Origin: an uncultured Rubrobacteraceae bacterium
Lineage (GTDB): Bacteria > Actinomycetota > Rubrobacteria > Rubrobacterales > Rubrobacteraceae
Assembly: GCA_902805985.1 (NCBI GenBank)
Contig: CADCUW010000221.1
Location: 1-17,307 of the forward strand
Reading direction: 5' to 3'
Length of the DNA stretch: 17,307 bases
Part shown: piece after piece, positions 1 through 7,355 of the stretch
Position numbering within the stretch: position 1 is the stretch's first letter
Layout of the letters: each line of letters starts with the position of its first letter
Notes under the pieces: model-generated
What the model was told of the DNA's origin: nothing
Database searches by the model: none
What the model saw: the letters and a program-made list of their open reading frames with translations, nothing else
Made by a program: the position numbers and the translations under genes

Positions 1-33
1 TCCGCGCTGAAGTGAGCGCGGGGGCGGCAGACG

Positions 34-74
34 TAGAATAATTGCGGGCACGGCACGCGATGGAGAGGTGGGAG
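34..74 (+). promoter_or_regulatory. Possible -10 box and SD ahead of the adh-sdr-dehydratase unit
   Basis: TAGAAT at 34-39 matches five of six bases of a sigma-70 -10 box and lies in a short AT-rich island. No convincing -35 is seen 16-18 bases upstream. A strong purine-rich SD (GGAGAGGTGGGAG, 62-74) abuts the ATG at 76. An upstream gene may end within the first 41 bases (in-frame stops at 13-15 and 39-41), but too little is present to identify it. Confidence 0.35.
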
Positions 75-75
75 C

Positions 76-1104
76 ATGAGAGGGATCGTCTGGCACGGCC
101 CGGAGGAGATGTCCGTGGAGGAGATGGGGGTCCCCGAGGTCGGGCCGGGACAGGTGGTCGTCCGCCCGGAGGCGACCGGCATCTGTGGGTCGGAGATCGA
201 GGGCTACCTCGGTAAGATGGGCAACCGCACCCCGCCGCTGGTGATGGGCCACGAGTTCGCCGGCACCGTCACGGAGGTCGGGGACGGCGCGGACGAAGGC
301 CTCCTCGGCCAAACGGTGGCGGTGAACCCCCTCTCCTCGGACGGGACGTGCCCGCTGTGCCGGGCCGGGCTCACGAACCTCTGCCCGAACCGCAAGCTCG
401 TGGGCATCCACTCGCCGGGCGGCTTCGCAGAGTACACGCTCGCCCCCGCCGCGAACGTCTACCCGTTGCCCGAGGGCGTGGACGCCCGGACGGGCGCGCT
501 CGCCGAGCCTTTGGCGAACGGCGTCCACGTCGCGAGGCTCGGGACGGCGGGCGGCCACCCGGTCGAGCGCGCGGTGGTGATCGGGGCCGGCACCATCGGC
601 CTGATGTGCCTGCAGGCCGCCGTGCTGGACGGCGTCCCCGAGGTATATGCCGTCGAGCCCCACGAGGGGCGGCGTGACCATGCCCTCGCCCTCGGGGCGA
701 AGGAGGTGCACGCCTCAGGGCAGGAGGTCGGGCGGGCGCTCGAAAGCGCCACCGAGGGGCTCGGGGCCGACCTCGTCATAGACGCCGTGGGCGCCGAGGT
801 GACGCGAAAGATGGCGCTGGATCTCCTGCGTCCGGGCGGACGGGCGGTGTTTATCGGGCTGCACGACGACGACTCGACGCTCGGGTTCCACGGCTTGGTG
901 CGCGGGCAGATCGACCTGCAAGGCTCCTACGCCTACACCGCCGAAGACTTCGAGCAGGCGCTCTCGTGGCTCGTCGAAGGTGAGGCCGGCATCGGGGAGC
1001 TGCCCCCGGTGCTGGCGCTCGAGGAGGGACCCGGCGCCTTCGCGGACCTCGTCAGGGGTCCGTCGGCGCAGATAAAGGTGTTCCTTTCGGGATCGGGGGC
1101 CTAG
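76..1104 (+). CDS. Zinc-dependent medium-chain alcohol/polyol dehydrogenase
   Basis: A 342-residue cytosolic MDR-family enzyme, the usual length for the family, expected to oxidise a polyol, sugar or sugar-acid hydroxyl with NAD(P)+. Visible features are the catalytic zinc ligands Cys37 (GICGSE), His59-Glu60 (GHE) and probably Glu144 (AEPLANGVH), followed by a Rossmann loop GAGTIG at 170-175. The acidic Glu after the second strand (YAVEP) suggests NAD preference. The structural zinc lobe is atypical: Cys92, Cys95 and Cys103 are present, but the first position of the usual C-x2-C-x2-C-x7-C motif is Asp89. The stop codon directly abuts the ATG of the next gene, so it is the first gene of a coupled unit with a short-chain dehydrogenase and a XylD-like dehydratase. 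The fold is certain; the substrate cannot be read from the sequence (sorbitol-, idonate- or galactitol-type are all possible). Confidence 0.9.
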   Translation: MRGIVWHGPEEMSVEEMGVPEVGPGQVVVRPEATGICGSEIEGYLGKMGNRTPPLVMGHEFAGTVTEVGDGADEGLLGQTVAVNPLSSDGTCPLCRAGLTNLCPNRKLVGIHSPGGFAEYTLAPAANVYPLPEGVDARTGALAEPLANGVHVARLGTAGGHPVERAVVIGAGTIGLMCLQAAVLDGVPEVYAVEPHEGRRDHALALGAKEVHASGQEVGRALESATEGLGADLVIDAVGAEVTRKMALDLLRPGGRAVFIGLHDDDSTLGFHGLVRGQIDLQGSYAYTAEDFEQALSWLVEGEAGIGELPPVLALEEGPGAFADLVRGPSAQIKVFLSGSGA

Positions 1105-1866
1105 ATGCAGGACGCGACGCTCTCGGGCAAGTCGGCGGTCGTGATCGGGGCGAGCAGCGGCATCGGTCTCGCCACCGCCAACCTCTTTGCCGATTCAGGG
1201 GCCACGGTCCACGCCGCCGCCCGCCGTAAAGGTGCTATCGAGGACGGCGCCGAAGGCCGCGCCATCACCGCCCACGAGCTTGACATCTCCGATGAGGCCG
1301 CCGTCAGGCGCACCCTTGAAGGGATAGGCGACTCCGACGGCATAGACGTGCTCGTGGTTGCCGCCGGCATGAACTTCCCGGAGCGGCGGCTGGAGCAGCT
1401 CACGGGCGAGAGCTGGGACGCCATGATCTCCGTGAACCTCTCCGGCGCGTTCTACGCCGTCCGCGCCGCCCTGCCCTACCTGCGCGTCTCCCGGGGCCTC
1501 ACCGTCCTCGTCAGCAGCGTCTCAGGCTCCTGGCCCGACGCCTCGGGCCCAGCCTACCAGGCCTCGAAGGCCGGCATGACCGAGCTCGCCCACGCCGCCG
1601 GCTTCGAGGAACACCAGAACGGCGTCCGCTTCACCGCCGTCCTGCCCGGCATCGTGGATACCCCCATACTGGACAACCGTCCGGAACCACCGCCCCGGGA
1701 GGTCAGGGACGCCAGCCTCAAACCGGAAGACGTCGCGCGGGCTTGCCTCTTCCTCGCCGCGCTCCCGCCCCGCGCCTACGTGCCGGAGCTAACGATGGTG
1801 CCGACGATGATCCAGGCCCTCGGCAAGACCTCGACGGCCACGCCGCCTATGCGGAGCGAGGAGTAG
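1105..1866 (+). CDS. Short-chain dehydrogenase/reductase
   Basis: A 253-residue classical SDR. It has the cofactor loop GASSGIG (15-21), an AAG form (86-88) of the usual NNAG, Asn111, the serine pair 137-138 and the catalytic Tyr151/Lys155 (YQASK). Arg40-Arg41 after the second strand suggest NADP(H). The C-terminus is longer and more proline-rich than in FabG-type enzymes, and the PGIVDTPI segment is the usual substrate/cofactor lid. It begins on the base after the stop of the zinc dehydrogenase and ends three bases before the dehydratase start, so translation is probably coupled. Context suggests oxidation of an aldose or sugar acid ahead of the dehydratase, for example a sugar 1-dehydrogenase, but this is inference. 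Confidence 0.88.
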   Translation: MQDATLSGKSAVVIGASSGIGLATANLFADSGATVHAAARRKGAIEDGAEGRAITAHELDISDEAAVRRTLEGIGDSDGIDVLVVAAGMNFPERRLEQLTGESWDAMISVNLSGAFYAVRAALPYLRVSRGLTVLVSSVSGSWPDASGPAYQASKAGMTELAHAAGFEEHQNGVRFTAVLPGIVDTPILDNRPEPPPREVRDASLKPEDVARACLFLAALPPRAYVPELTMVPTMIQALGKTSTATPPMRSEE

Positions 1867-1869
1867 CGG

Positions 1870-3642
1870 ATGACGGACGGGCGTCGGTTCCGGTCGCGAG
1901 ACTGGTTCGAGGGGTCGGACCGGATGGATCAGACCGCGCTCTACCTGGAGCGGTTCATGAACTACGGGATCACACCGGACGAGTTGCGCTCCGGCCGGCC
2001 CGTCATAGGGATCTCCCAGACGGGAAGCGACCTCGTGCCGTGCAATCGGCACCACCTGGACCTCGCGGTGCGCGTGAAGGAGGGCATCCGGGACGCCGGG
2101 GGGATACCGATGGAGTTTCCCGTCCACCCGGTCTTCGAGAACTGCCGCCGCCCGACCGCGGCCCTCGACCGGAACCTCTCCTACCTGGGGCTCGTGGAGA
2201 CGCTCTACGGCTACCCGATAGACGCCGTCGTGCTGACCACCGGCTGCGACAAGACGACGCCCGCGGCCATCATGGCCGCCTCGACGGTGGACATACCGGC
2301 GATCGTGCTCTCGGGCGGCCCGATGCTGGACGGCTGGTTCGAGGGGGAGCTTGTCGGGTCCGGGATGGCGATCTGGAAGAGCCGGCGCCGCCTGGCGGCC
2401 GGACAGATCGACGAGGAGGAGTTCTACGAGACCGCGCTCGCCTCCGCGCCCTCGGCGGGACACTGCAATACGATGGGCACCGCCTCGACGATGAACGCCG
2501 TGGCGGAGGTGCTGGGTATGTCCTTGCCGGGGTGCGCGGCCATCCCCGCGCCGTACCGCGAGCGGGGCCAGATGGCCTACGAGACGGGGCGTCGCGCCGT
2601 CGAGATGGCCCACGAGGACCTGCGGCCTTCCAAGATCCTGACGCGGCAGGCGTTCCTGAACGCCATCGTGGCCGTCACGGCCATCGGGGGATCCACCAAC
2701 GCTCAGCCGCACATCGCGGCGATGGCCCGCCACGCCGGGGCGGACCTCGCGCCGGAGGACTGGAACCACGGGTACGACGTGCCGCTGCTCGTCAACATGC
2801 AGCCCGCAGGCTCGTACCTCGGCGAGCGGTTCCACAGGGCCGGGGGCGTGCCGGCGGTGGTGACGGAGCTTATTCGGGCCGGGAAGATCGACGGCGGGGT
2901 GCCGACCGTCACCGGGCGGGCGCTGGCCGAGAACGTGGCGGGCCGGGAGAGCCGGGACCGGGAGATGATCTCTTCGCACGACGAGCCTTTGCAGGAGCGG
3001 GCCGGCTTCAGGGTGCTCTCGGGCAACCTCTTCGACTTCGCCATCATAAAGACGAGCGTTATCTCAGAGGAGTTCCGGCAGCGGTACTTCGCCGACCCCG
3101 AGGGCGAGGGCGTCTTCGAGGGCCGGGTGGTCGTCTTCGACGGCTCGGACGACTATCACCACCGCATCAACGACCCCGACCTCGACATCGACGAGGGGAC
3201 CATCCTGGTGATCCGGGGCGCAGGCCCCCTCGGGTGGCCCGGCTCGGCCGAGGTCGTGAACATGCAGCCGCCGGACAGGCTGCTCAAGCGCGGCATAAAC
3301 ACCCTCCCCACCATCGGCGACGGCCGCCAGTCGGGCACCTCGGACAGCCCCTCCATCCTGAACGCCGCCCCCGAGAGCGCGGCCGGGGGCGGGCTCTCCT
3401 GGCTCAAGACCGGGGACACCGTCCGCATAGACCTTAACGCCGGGCGCTGCGACGCGCTGGTCGCGGAGGACGAGATAGAGCGCCGCAGACGCGAGGAGGG
3501 CACCCCTCCCGTCCCCGAGAGCCGCACGCCCTGGCAGGAGCTCTACCGCGACCATGTAGGCCAGCTCGACGGCGGGGGGGTCATGGAGATGGCCCTCAAG
3601 TACCGCGGCGTAGCCTCCGAGACGCCGCGCCACAACCACTAG
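1870..3642 (+). CDS. IlvD/Edd family dehydratase, XylD (D-xylonate dehydratase)-like
   Basis: A 590-residue iron-sulfur dehydratase that removes water from an aldonic acid to give a 2-keto-3-deoxy acid. The three cluster cysteines Cys58 (VPCNRHH), Cys126 (TTGCDKT) and Cys199 (GHCNTMG) are all present, with the spacing I recall for the [2Fe-2S] D-xylonate dehydratase of Caulobacter. Long stretches and even the C-terminal PRHNH resemble that protein, more than branched-chain IlvD or Edd. The Mg-binding segments around GGSTNAQPH and VNMQPAG are intact. GAGGAG (1858-1863) inside the end of the previous gene serves as SD for the ATG at 1870. It is the third gene of a coupled unit with two dehydrogenases, which fits an oxidative sugar pathway. 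Family is very sure; xylonate as substrate is moderately sure, since relatives act on arabinonate, galactonate and others. Confidence 0.93.
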   Translation: MTDGRRFRSRDWFEGSDRMDQTALYLERFMNYGITPDELRSGRPVIGISQTGSDLVPCNRHHLDLAVRVKEGIRDAGGIPMEFPVHPVFENCRRPTAALDRNLSYLGLVETLYGYPIDAVVLTTGCDKTTPAAIMAASTVDIPAIVLSGGPMLDGWFEGELVGSGMAIWKSRRRLAAGQIDEEEFYETALASAPSAGHCNTMGTASTMNAVAEVLGMSLPGCAAIPAPYRERGQMAYETGRRAVEMAHEDLRPSKILTRQAFLNAIVAVTAIGGSTNAQPHIAAMARHAGADLAPEDWNHGYDVPLLVNMQPAGSYLGERFHRAGGVPAVVTELIRAGKIDGGVPTVTGRALAENVAGRESRDREMISSHDEPLQERAGFRVLSGNLFDFAIIKTSVISEEFRQRYFADPEGEGVFEGRVVVFDGSDDYHHRINDPDLDIDEGTILVIRGAGPLGWPGSAEVVNMQPPDRLLKRGINTLPTIGDGRQSGTSDSPSILNAAPESAAGGGLSWLKTGDTVRIDLNAGRCDALVAEDEIERRRREEGTPPVPESRTPWQELYRDHVGQLDGGGVMEMALKYRGVASETPRHNH

Positions 3643-3653
3643 CGCCGAGGCAC

Positions 3654-3673
3654 GAGGTTTTGAGGTTTTGAGG
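3654..3673 (+). repeat. GAGGTTTT direct repeat after the dehydratase gene
   Basis: GAGGTTTT occurs at 3654-3661 and 3662-3669, followed by GAGG. A related AGGTTTTGAGG occurs at 7319-7329, also just after a stop codon. The T-rich octamers stand out against the GC-rich background. Function unknown. Confidence 0.6.
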
Positions 3674-3690
3674 AGAAGGAGACTCCTGGC

Positions 3691-3707
3691 GCCCCAGAAC
3701 CTGGGGC
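3691..3707 (+). terminator. Possible hairpin terminator after the dehydratase
   Basis: GCCCCAG (3691-3697), loop AAC, CTGGGGC (3701-3707): a perfect 7-bp stem about 50 bases after the dehydratase stop. No T-run follows, so it may be a weak or factor-assisted terminator, or another RNA structure. Confidence 0.35.
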
Positions 3708-3720
3708 CTGGGACCCTGCC

Positions 3721-3760
3721 CGGGTCGGTCCCGGCCGGTCGCGGGTCGGTCCCGGCCGGT
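3721..3760 (+). repeat. 19-bp tandem repeat upstream of the protease promoter
   Basis: CGGGTCGGTCCCGGCCGGT is found at 3721-3739 and again, identical, at 3742-3760, a period of 21 bases (two helical turns). A related inverted element (CCGACC, 3772-3777) follows. The pair lies just upstream of the candidate -10 box at 3787-3792, where a regulator could bind on one face of the DNA. Confidence 0.6.
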
Positions 3761-3778
3761 GGTGGTTTGTCCCGACCG

Positions 3779-3818
3779 TTGCGTGCTATAGTGGCGCCTT
3801 CGGGGCGTCGAGGAGGGG
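3779..3818 (+). promoter_or_regulatory. Protease promoter (-10) and SD
   Basis: TATAGT at 3787-3792 is a good -10 box; TTTGTC (3766-3771) is the nearest -35-like hexamer but with a short 15-base spacer. The context TTGCGTGCTATAGTGGC (3779-3795) is nearly identical to that of the lutA promoter (13413-13430). AGGAGGGG (3811-3818) is a strong SD eight bases before GTG 3827, which fixes that start. Confidence 0.55.
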
Positions 3819-3826
3819 AAGCGGTC

Positions 3827-4966
3827 GTGAGACGGGTCTCTGTTCTGTTCGGGTTGATGGCGGCGCTGGTGTGCATGTCGGCCGGGATGGCGCTCACGCA
3901 GCCGCCGGAAGATGGGGCCAGGGGCCGCTTTATCGTGGTGCTCGAGGGCGGGGTGGAGGAGCCGGCGCGGGTGGCGGGTGAGATCTCCGGCCGCGCCAAC
4001 GCGGAGGTCGGGTTCGTCTACCGCAACGCCCTCAAGGGCTTCTCGGCGACCATACCGGAGGCCCGCCTGGACGCTGTGCGCGCCGACGGCCGGGTTGACT
4101 ACGTCGAGCGCGACGGGGTGATGAAGACCGTCGCCCAGACGCTGCCCTGGGGCATAGACCGCATCGACGCCGACACCAGCTCCACGCGGGCCGGGGACGG
4201 TACGGGCGCGGTCTCGGGCGTAAACGCCTACGTCATAGACACCGGCATCGACGCGGGCCACCCGGACCTCAACGTGGTGGGCCACACCAACTTCGCCGGC
4301 GGGCCGAACAGGGACTGCAACGGCCACGGCACGCACGTCGCCGGTACAGTGGCGGCCGGGGACAATACATCTGATGTGGTCGGCGTGGCCCCCGGGGCTC
4401 CGCTGACCGGGGTCAAGGTGCTCAGCTGCAGCGGGTCGGGGAGCACGTCCGGGGTGATCCGGGGTGTCGACTGGGTCACGGCGAACGCGAAGAAGCCGGC
4501 CATGGCGAACATGAGCCTCGGCGGCGGCGCGAGCCTGGCCCTCGACGATGCGGTCAAGAGGTCGGCGGCGAGCGGCGTCTTCTACGCCCTGGCGGCGGGC
4601 AACGAGGGTGTGGACGCCTGCACCTCCTCGCCCGCCCGGGCCGGGACGAGCAACGGCGTGACGACCACGGCCGCGACCGACTCCCAGAACAGGGAGGCCT
4701 CCTTCAGCAACTTCGGCTCCTGCGTGGACGTCTGGGCGCCTGGTGTGGGGGTCCTCTCGACCAAGAACGGGGGCGGGACGACGACCTTCTCCGGCACCTC
4801 GATGGCCTCCCCGCACGTGGGCGGCGCGGGGACCCTGTACCTCTCCAAGAACACCGGCGCGAGCCCCGCTACGGTCGAGGGGGCCATCAAGGCGGCGGCC
4901 ACCGTCCCGGGGACGGCCAGCAAGGACGGGCGACAGATCCAACTCCTCAACGCCGGCGGCTTCTAG
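3827..4966 (+). CDS. Secreted S8 (proteinase K-like) serine protease with I9 propeptide
   Basis: A 379-residue preproenzyme. Residues 1 to about 23 form a signal peptide (VRR n-region, hydrophobic core, AGMA before the likely cut; no lipobox). An I9-type inhibitor prodomain follows (about 34-100), then a catalytic domain starting near LPWGIDRID with Asp138 (VIDTGI), His167 (GHGTHVAGT), oxyanion Asn259 (AAGNEG) and Ser325 (GTSMASPH). All catalytic residues are intact and the style is that of proteinase K/aqualysin; no extra C-terminal domain or anchor is present, so the product should be exported and free. I reject a TTG 159 bases upstream in the same frame, because it would bury the promoter and signal peptide; GTG 3827 has the SD. 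The gene sits between the dehydratase and the sugar-acid kinase, which starts 11 bases after its stop. Confidence 0.92.
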   Translation: MRRVSVLFGLMAALVCMSAGMALTQPPEDGARGRFIVVLEGGVEEPARVAGEISGRANAEVGFVYRNALKGFSATIPEARLDAVRADGRVDYVERDGVMKTVAQTLPWGIDRIDADTSSTRAGDGTGAVSGVNAYVIDTGIDAGHPDLNVVGHTNFAGGPNRDCNGHGTHVAGTVAAGDNTSDVVGVAPGAPLTGVKVLSCSGSGSTSGVIRGVDWVTANAKKPAMANMSLGGGASLALDDAVKRSAASGVFYALAAGNEGVDACTSSPARAGTSNGVTTTAATDSQNREASFSNFGSCVDVWAPGVGVLSTKNGGGTTTFSGTSMASPHVGGAGTLYLSKNTGASPATVEGAIKAAATVPGTASKDGRQIQLLNAGGF

Positions 4967-4977
4967 GAGTCCCGGCG

Positions 4978-6405
4978 TTGGTCGGGCCGGTCGACGCGGC
5001 CGAATACCTCGCTTCGCAGCCACAGGAGGCGCGCCTCCCGGACGCGCTGGAGGTAATACGGGAGCGCGTGGTGGGCGGAGGCCGTAGGGTCGCCGTCCTC
5101 GACGACGACCCTACCGGCACCCAGACGGTCCACGGCGTCCCCGTCCTGACGACGTGGACCGTCGAGGACCTCCGCTGGGCCCTCGAACAGCCCTCCCCGA
5201 CGTTCTACGTCCTCACCAACTCGCGCAGCCTCCCCGAGGAGGAGGCGTACGCGATGAACCGCGAGGTCGCCACCAACCTGGCCGCCGCAGCAGAAGGGAC
5301 CGGGACGGACTTCGTCGTGACGAGCCGGGGCGACTCGACCCTGCGGGGCCACTTCCCGGCGGAGACGGACGCGCTCGCGGAGGGACTGGGTACGGACGTC
5401 GACGGCGTGATCCTCTGCCCCTGCTACCTGGAGGCCGGACGCCTGACCGCGGACGACACCCACTGGGTACGCCAGGGGGAGCGGCTGGTCCCCGCCGGGG
5501 AGACGGAGTTCGCCCGCGACGCCAGCTTCGGGTACTCCGCGTCGAACCTGCGCGACTGGGTCGAGGAGAAGACCGCGGGCCGCTTCCCGGCCTCCGAAGT
5601 GATCAGCGTGGGCCTCGCGGATATCCGGGAGGGCGGGCCTGAACGCGTGGCGGAGATCCTAAGCGACGTTGCCGGCGGCCGTCCCGTCGTCGTGAACGCG
5701 GCCTCCTACGCCGACCTCGAGGTCTTCGTCCTCGGCCTGCTCGACGCTGAGGGGGAGGGAAAGAGGTTCCTGTACCGCACGGGACCTTCTTTCGTCAGGG
5801 CCAGGGGCGGCATCCCCGAGAAGGGCCCCTTGAGCCCGGAGGAGCTGTACCGGCGGCGCCCGCGCCGGGGGCACGGGCTCGTACTGGTCGGGTCGCACGT
5901 CGATATGACCACGCGCCAGCTCGGATACGCGCTCGCCCTGGAGGGGGTGCGCGGCGTCGAGCTCTCGGTGCCGCGGTTGCTGGAAGACGCGGAGCGCGAG
6001 GCCGAGATACAGCGGGCGGCCACTGAGGTGAACGCGGGACTGGCCGAATCCGAGGTCGTCGTGTACACGAGCCGGGAGGTCGTGGGGGGTGGTCCGGGGA
6101 GGACGGGGTTCGAGGTAGGGCGGGCGGTCTCCGACGCGCTCGTGGAGGTGATGCGCCGGGTGGACAGGGAGGCGCCCCTGGCGTTCGTGGTGGCGAAGGG
6201 CGGTATCACCTCGAGCGACGTCGGGACGCGCGGGCTCGGGGTCAGGCGGGCCGAGGTGGCCGGGCAGATGCTGCCTGGGATAGTCTCTGTCTGGGTCTTG
6301 CCAGAGGAGAGCGCCTTTCCCGGCCTGCCCTACGTCATCTTCGCGGGCAACGTCGGAGGGCCCGACTCGCTTGCGAGGGTTATCGAGATCCTGAGGGGAG
6401 ACTAG
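4978..6405 (+). CDS. Four-carbon acid sugar kinase family protein (DUF1537, OtnK/DtnK-like)
   Basis: A 475-residue kinase. The family phosphorylates C4 sugar acids, for example 3-oxo-tetronate (OtnK), D-threonate or D-erythronate, at C4 with ATP. The N-terminal substrate domain carries DDDPTGTQ (42-49), NSRSL (81-85) and SRGDSTLRGHFP (116-127). The C-terminal nucleotide-binding domain carries KGGITSSD (407-414) and the glycine-rich GNVGG (457-461). Length is slightly above the usual 420-430. The start is a TTG at 4978 with AGGAG at 4965-4969 as SD; no ATG or GTG lies before the conserved DDDPTGT strand except a poor GTG pair near residue 31. Its stop directly abuts the ATG of the dehydrogenase, so the two are translationally coupled. 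Without the partner isomerase or aldolase the exact tetronate cannot be named. Confidence 0.9.
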   Translation: MVGPVDAAEYLASQPQEARLPDALEVIRERVVGGGRRVAVLDDDPTGTQTVHGVPVLTTWTVEDLRWALEQPSPTFYVLTNSRSLPEEEAYAMNREVATNLAAAAEGTGTDFVVTSRGDSTLRGHFPAETDALAEGLGTDVDGVILCPCYLEAGRLTADDTHWVRQGERLVPAGETEFARDASFGYSASNLRDWVEEKTAGRFPASEVISVGLADIREGGPERVAEILSDVAGGRPVVVNAASYADLEVFVLGLLDAEGEGKRFLYRTGPSFVRARGGIPEKGPLSPEELYRRRPRRGHGLVLVGSHVDMTTRQLGYALALEGVRGVELSVPRLLEDAEREAEIQRAATEVNAGLAESEVVVYTSREVVGGGPGRTGFEVGRAVSDALVEVMRRVDREAPLAFVVAKGGITSSDVGTRGLGVRRAEVAGQMLPGIVSVWVLPEESAFPGLPYVIFAGNVGGPDSLARVIEILRGD

Positions 6406-7299
6406 ATGCAAAACCTTGCCTTCGTCGGCCTCGGCGCCATGGGCGCCCCGATGGCGCAGAGCCTCCTCTCCGCCGGATTTGGCCTCAACGTCTTCGATGT
6501 GCGCGAGGAGAATACGCGGCCGTTGGTGGATCTGGGGGCGACGGTCGCCCGCTCGCCCCGCGAGGCCTCGGAGGACGCCGACGCCCTCGTTCTTATGGTG
6601 GTGAACGCCGAGCAGACCGGGGCCGCCCTCTTTGGCGAGAACGGGGCCGCCGAGGCGCTCGCCCCAGGGACCCCCGTCGTCGTCATGAGCACGGTGGGGC
6701 CCGAGCCGATCCGGGCCCTGGATGGGCGTCTCTCCGAGAGGCGACTACGGCTCCTCGACGCGCCGGTGAGCGGGGGCGTCGCGCGGGCGGAGCGGGGAGA
6801 CCTGCTCATCATGGCGGGGGGGCCGGAAGACCTCTTCGCGGGGCTTCGTTCCGTCCTCGACGCCGTGGGCTCCACGGTGGTCCATTGCGGGCCGTCGGCG
6901 GGGGACGGGCAGTCCGTGAAGCTCGTCAACCAGCTTCTCTGCGGCGTCCACATCGCCGCGGCGGGGGAGGCGCTCGCCTACGCGGAGGCGCTCGGGCTCG
7001 ACCCGGAGTCCGTGCACGAGACGATCCGGCACGGCGCGGCCGGCTCTTTCATGCTCGAAGACAGGGGCCGCAGGATGCTCGACCGCCGGTTTCTGCCGCC
7101 GAGGAGCGCGCTGGACATCTTCGTCAAGGACATGGGCCTCGTCCGCGAGGCAGCCGCCGAACGCGGCTTCGCCACGCCACTCTCGGACGCGGCGCACCGG
7201 CTCTACGAGACCGGCTCCTCCATGGGCTTCGGCGGGGAGGACGACTCCGGCATCCTGCGCGTCTTCGAAGAGGGGATGGGCCCGTCGCAGGAGACGTAG
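6406..7299 (+). CDS. 3-hydroxyisobutyrate/L-threonate (LtnD-like) dehydrogenase family
   Basis: A 297-residue beta-hydroxyacid dehydrogenase, the normal length. It shows the Rossmann loop GLGAMG (8-13), the substrate-binding DAPVSGG (118-124), the catalytic Lys172 in VKLVNQ and the C-terminal KDMGL helix. The enzyme oxidises a 2- or 3-hydroxy acid with NAD(P)+. Paired directly with a four-carbon acid sugar kinase, it most likely plays the role of LtnD (L-threonate or D-erythronate to an oxo-tetronate), as in the ltnD-otnK-otnC/otnI clusters of other bacteria. OtnC (aldolase/decarboxylase) and OtnI (isomerase) homologues are absent here. Alternatives are tartronate semialdehyde reductase or 3-hydroxyisobutyrate dehydrogenase, which share all visible motifs. 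Confidence 0.9.
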   Translation: MQNLAFVGLGAMGAPMAQSLLSAGFGLNVFDVREENTRPLVDLGATVARSPREASEDADALVLMVVNAEQTGAALFGENGAAEALAPGTPVVVMSTVGPEPIRALDGRLSERRLRLLDAPVSGGVARAERGDLLIMAGGPEDLFAGLRSVLDAVGSTVVHCGPSAGDGQSVKLVNQLLCGVHIAAAGEALAYAEALGLDPESVHETIRHGAAGSFMLEDRGRRMLDRRFLPPRSALDIFVKDMGLVREAAAERGFATPLSDAAHRLYETGSSMGFGGEDDSGILRVFEEGMGPSQET

Positions 7300-7355
7300 G
7301 TGTTAGGTTCTAGGCTTCAGGTTTTGAGGCTTCAGTTTCGCTCTTGAGGGACGCG
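7300..7355 (+). repeat. Degenerate AGGTT-type repeats between convergent genes
   Basis: The 56 bases between two convergent stop codons hold a run of T/G-rich heptamer-like units (TTAGGTT, CTAGGCT, TCAGGTT, TTGAGGC, TTCAGTT). It contains AGGTTTTGAGG at 7319-7329, which matches the repeat at 3654-3673. No clear stem-loop terminator is seen. Confidence 0.5.

Noticed and set aside
1743..3437. Large overlapping ORFs on both strands across the dehydratase
   Set aside because: Compositional shadows; the XylD-like frame contains all cluster cysteines and family motifs.
3668..3826. TTG-initiated extension of the protease by 53 residues
   Set aside because: It covers the promoter and tandem repeats and would place a charged segment before the signal peptide; GTG 3827 has a strong SD.
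3838..3890. Possible lipoprotein signal (Cys16) in the protease signal peptide
   Set aside because: The sequence ALVC lacks the small residue before Cys required by a lipobox; a standard signal peptidase I site (AGMA) fits better.
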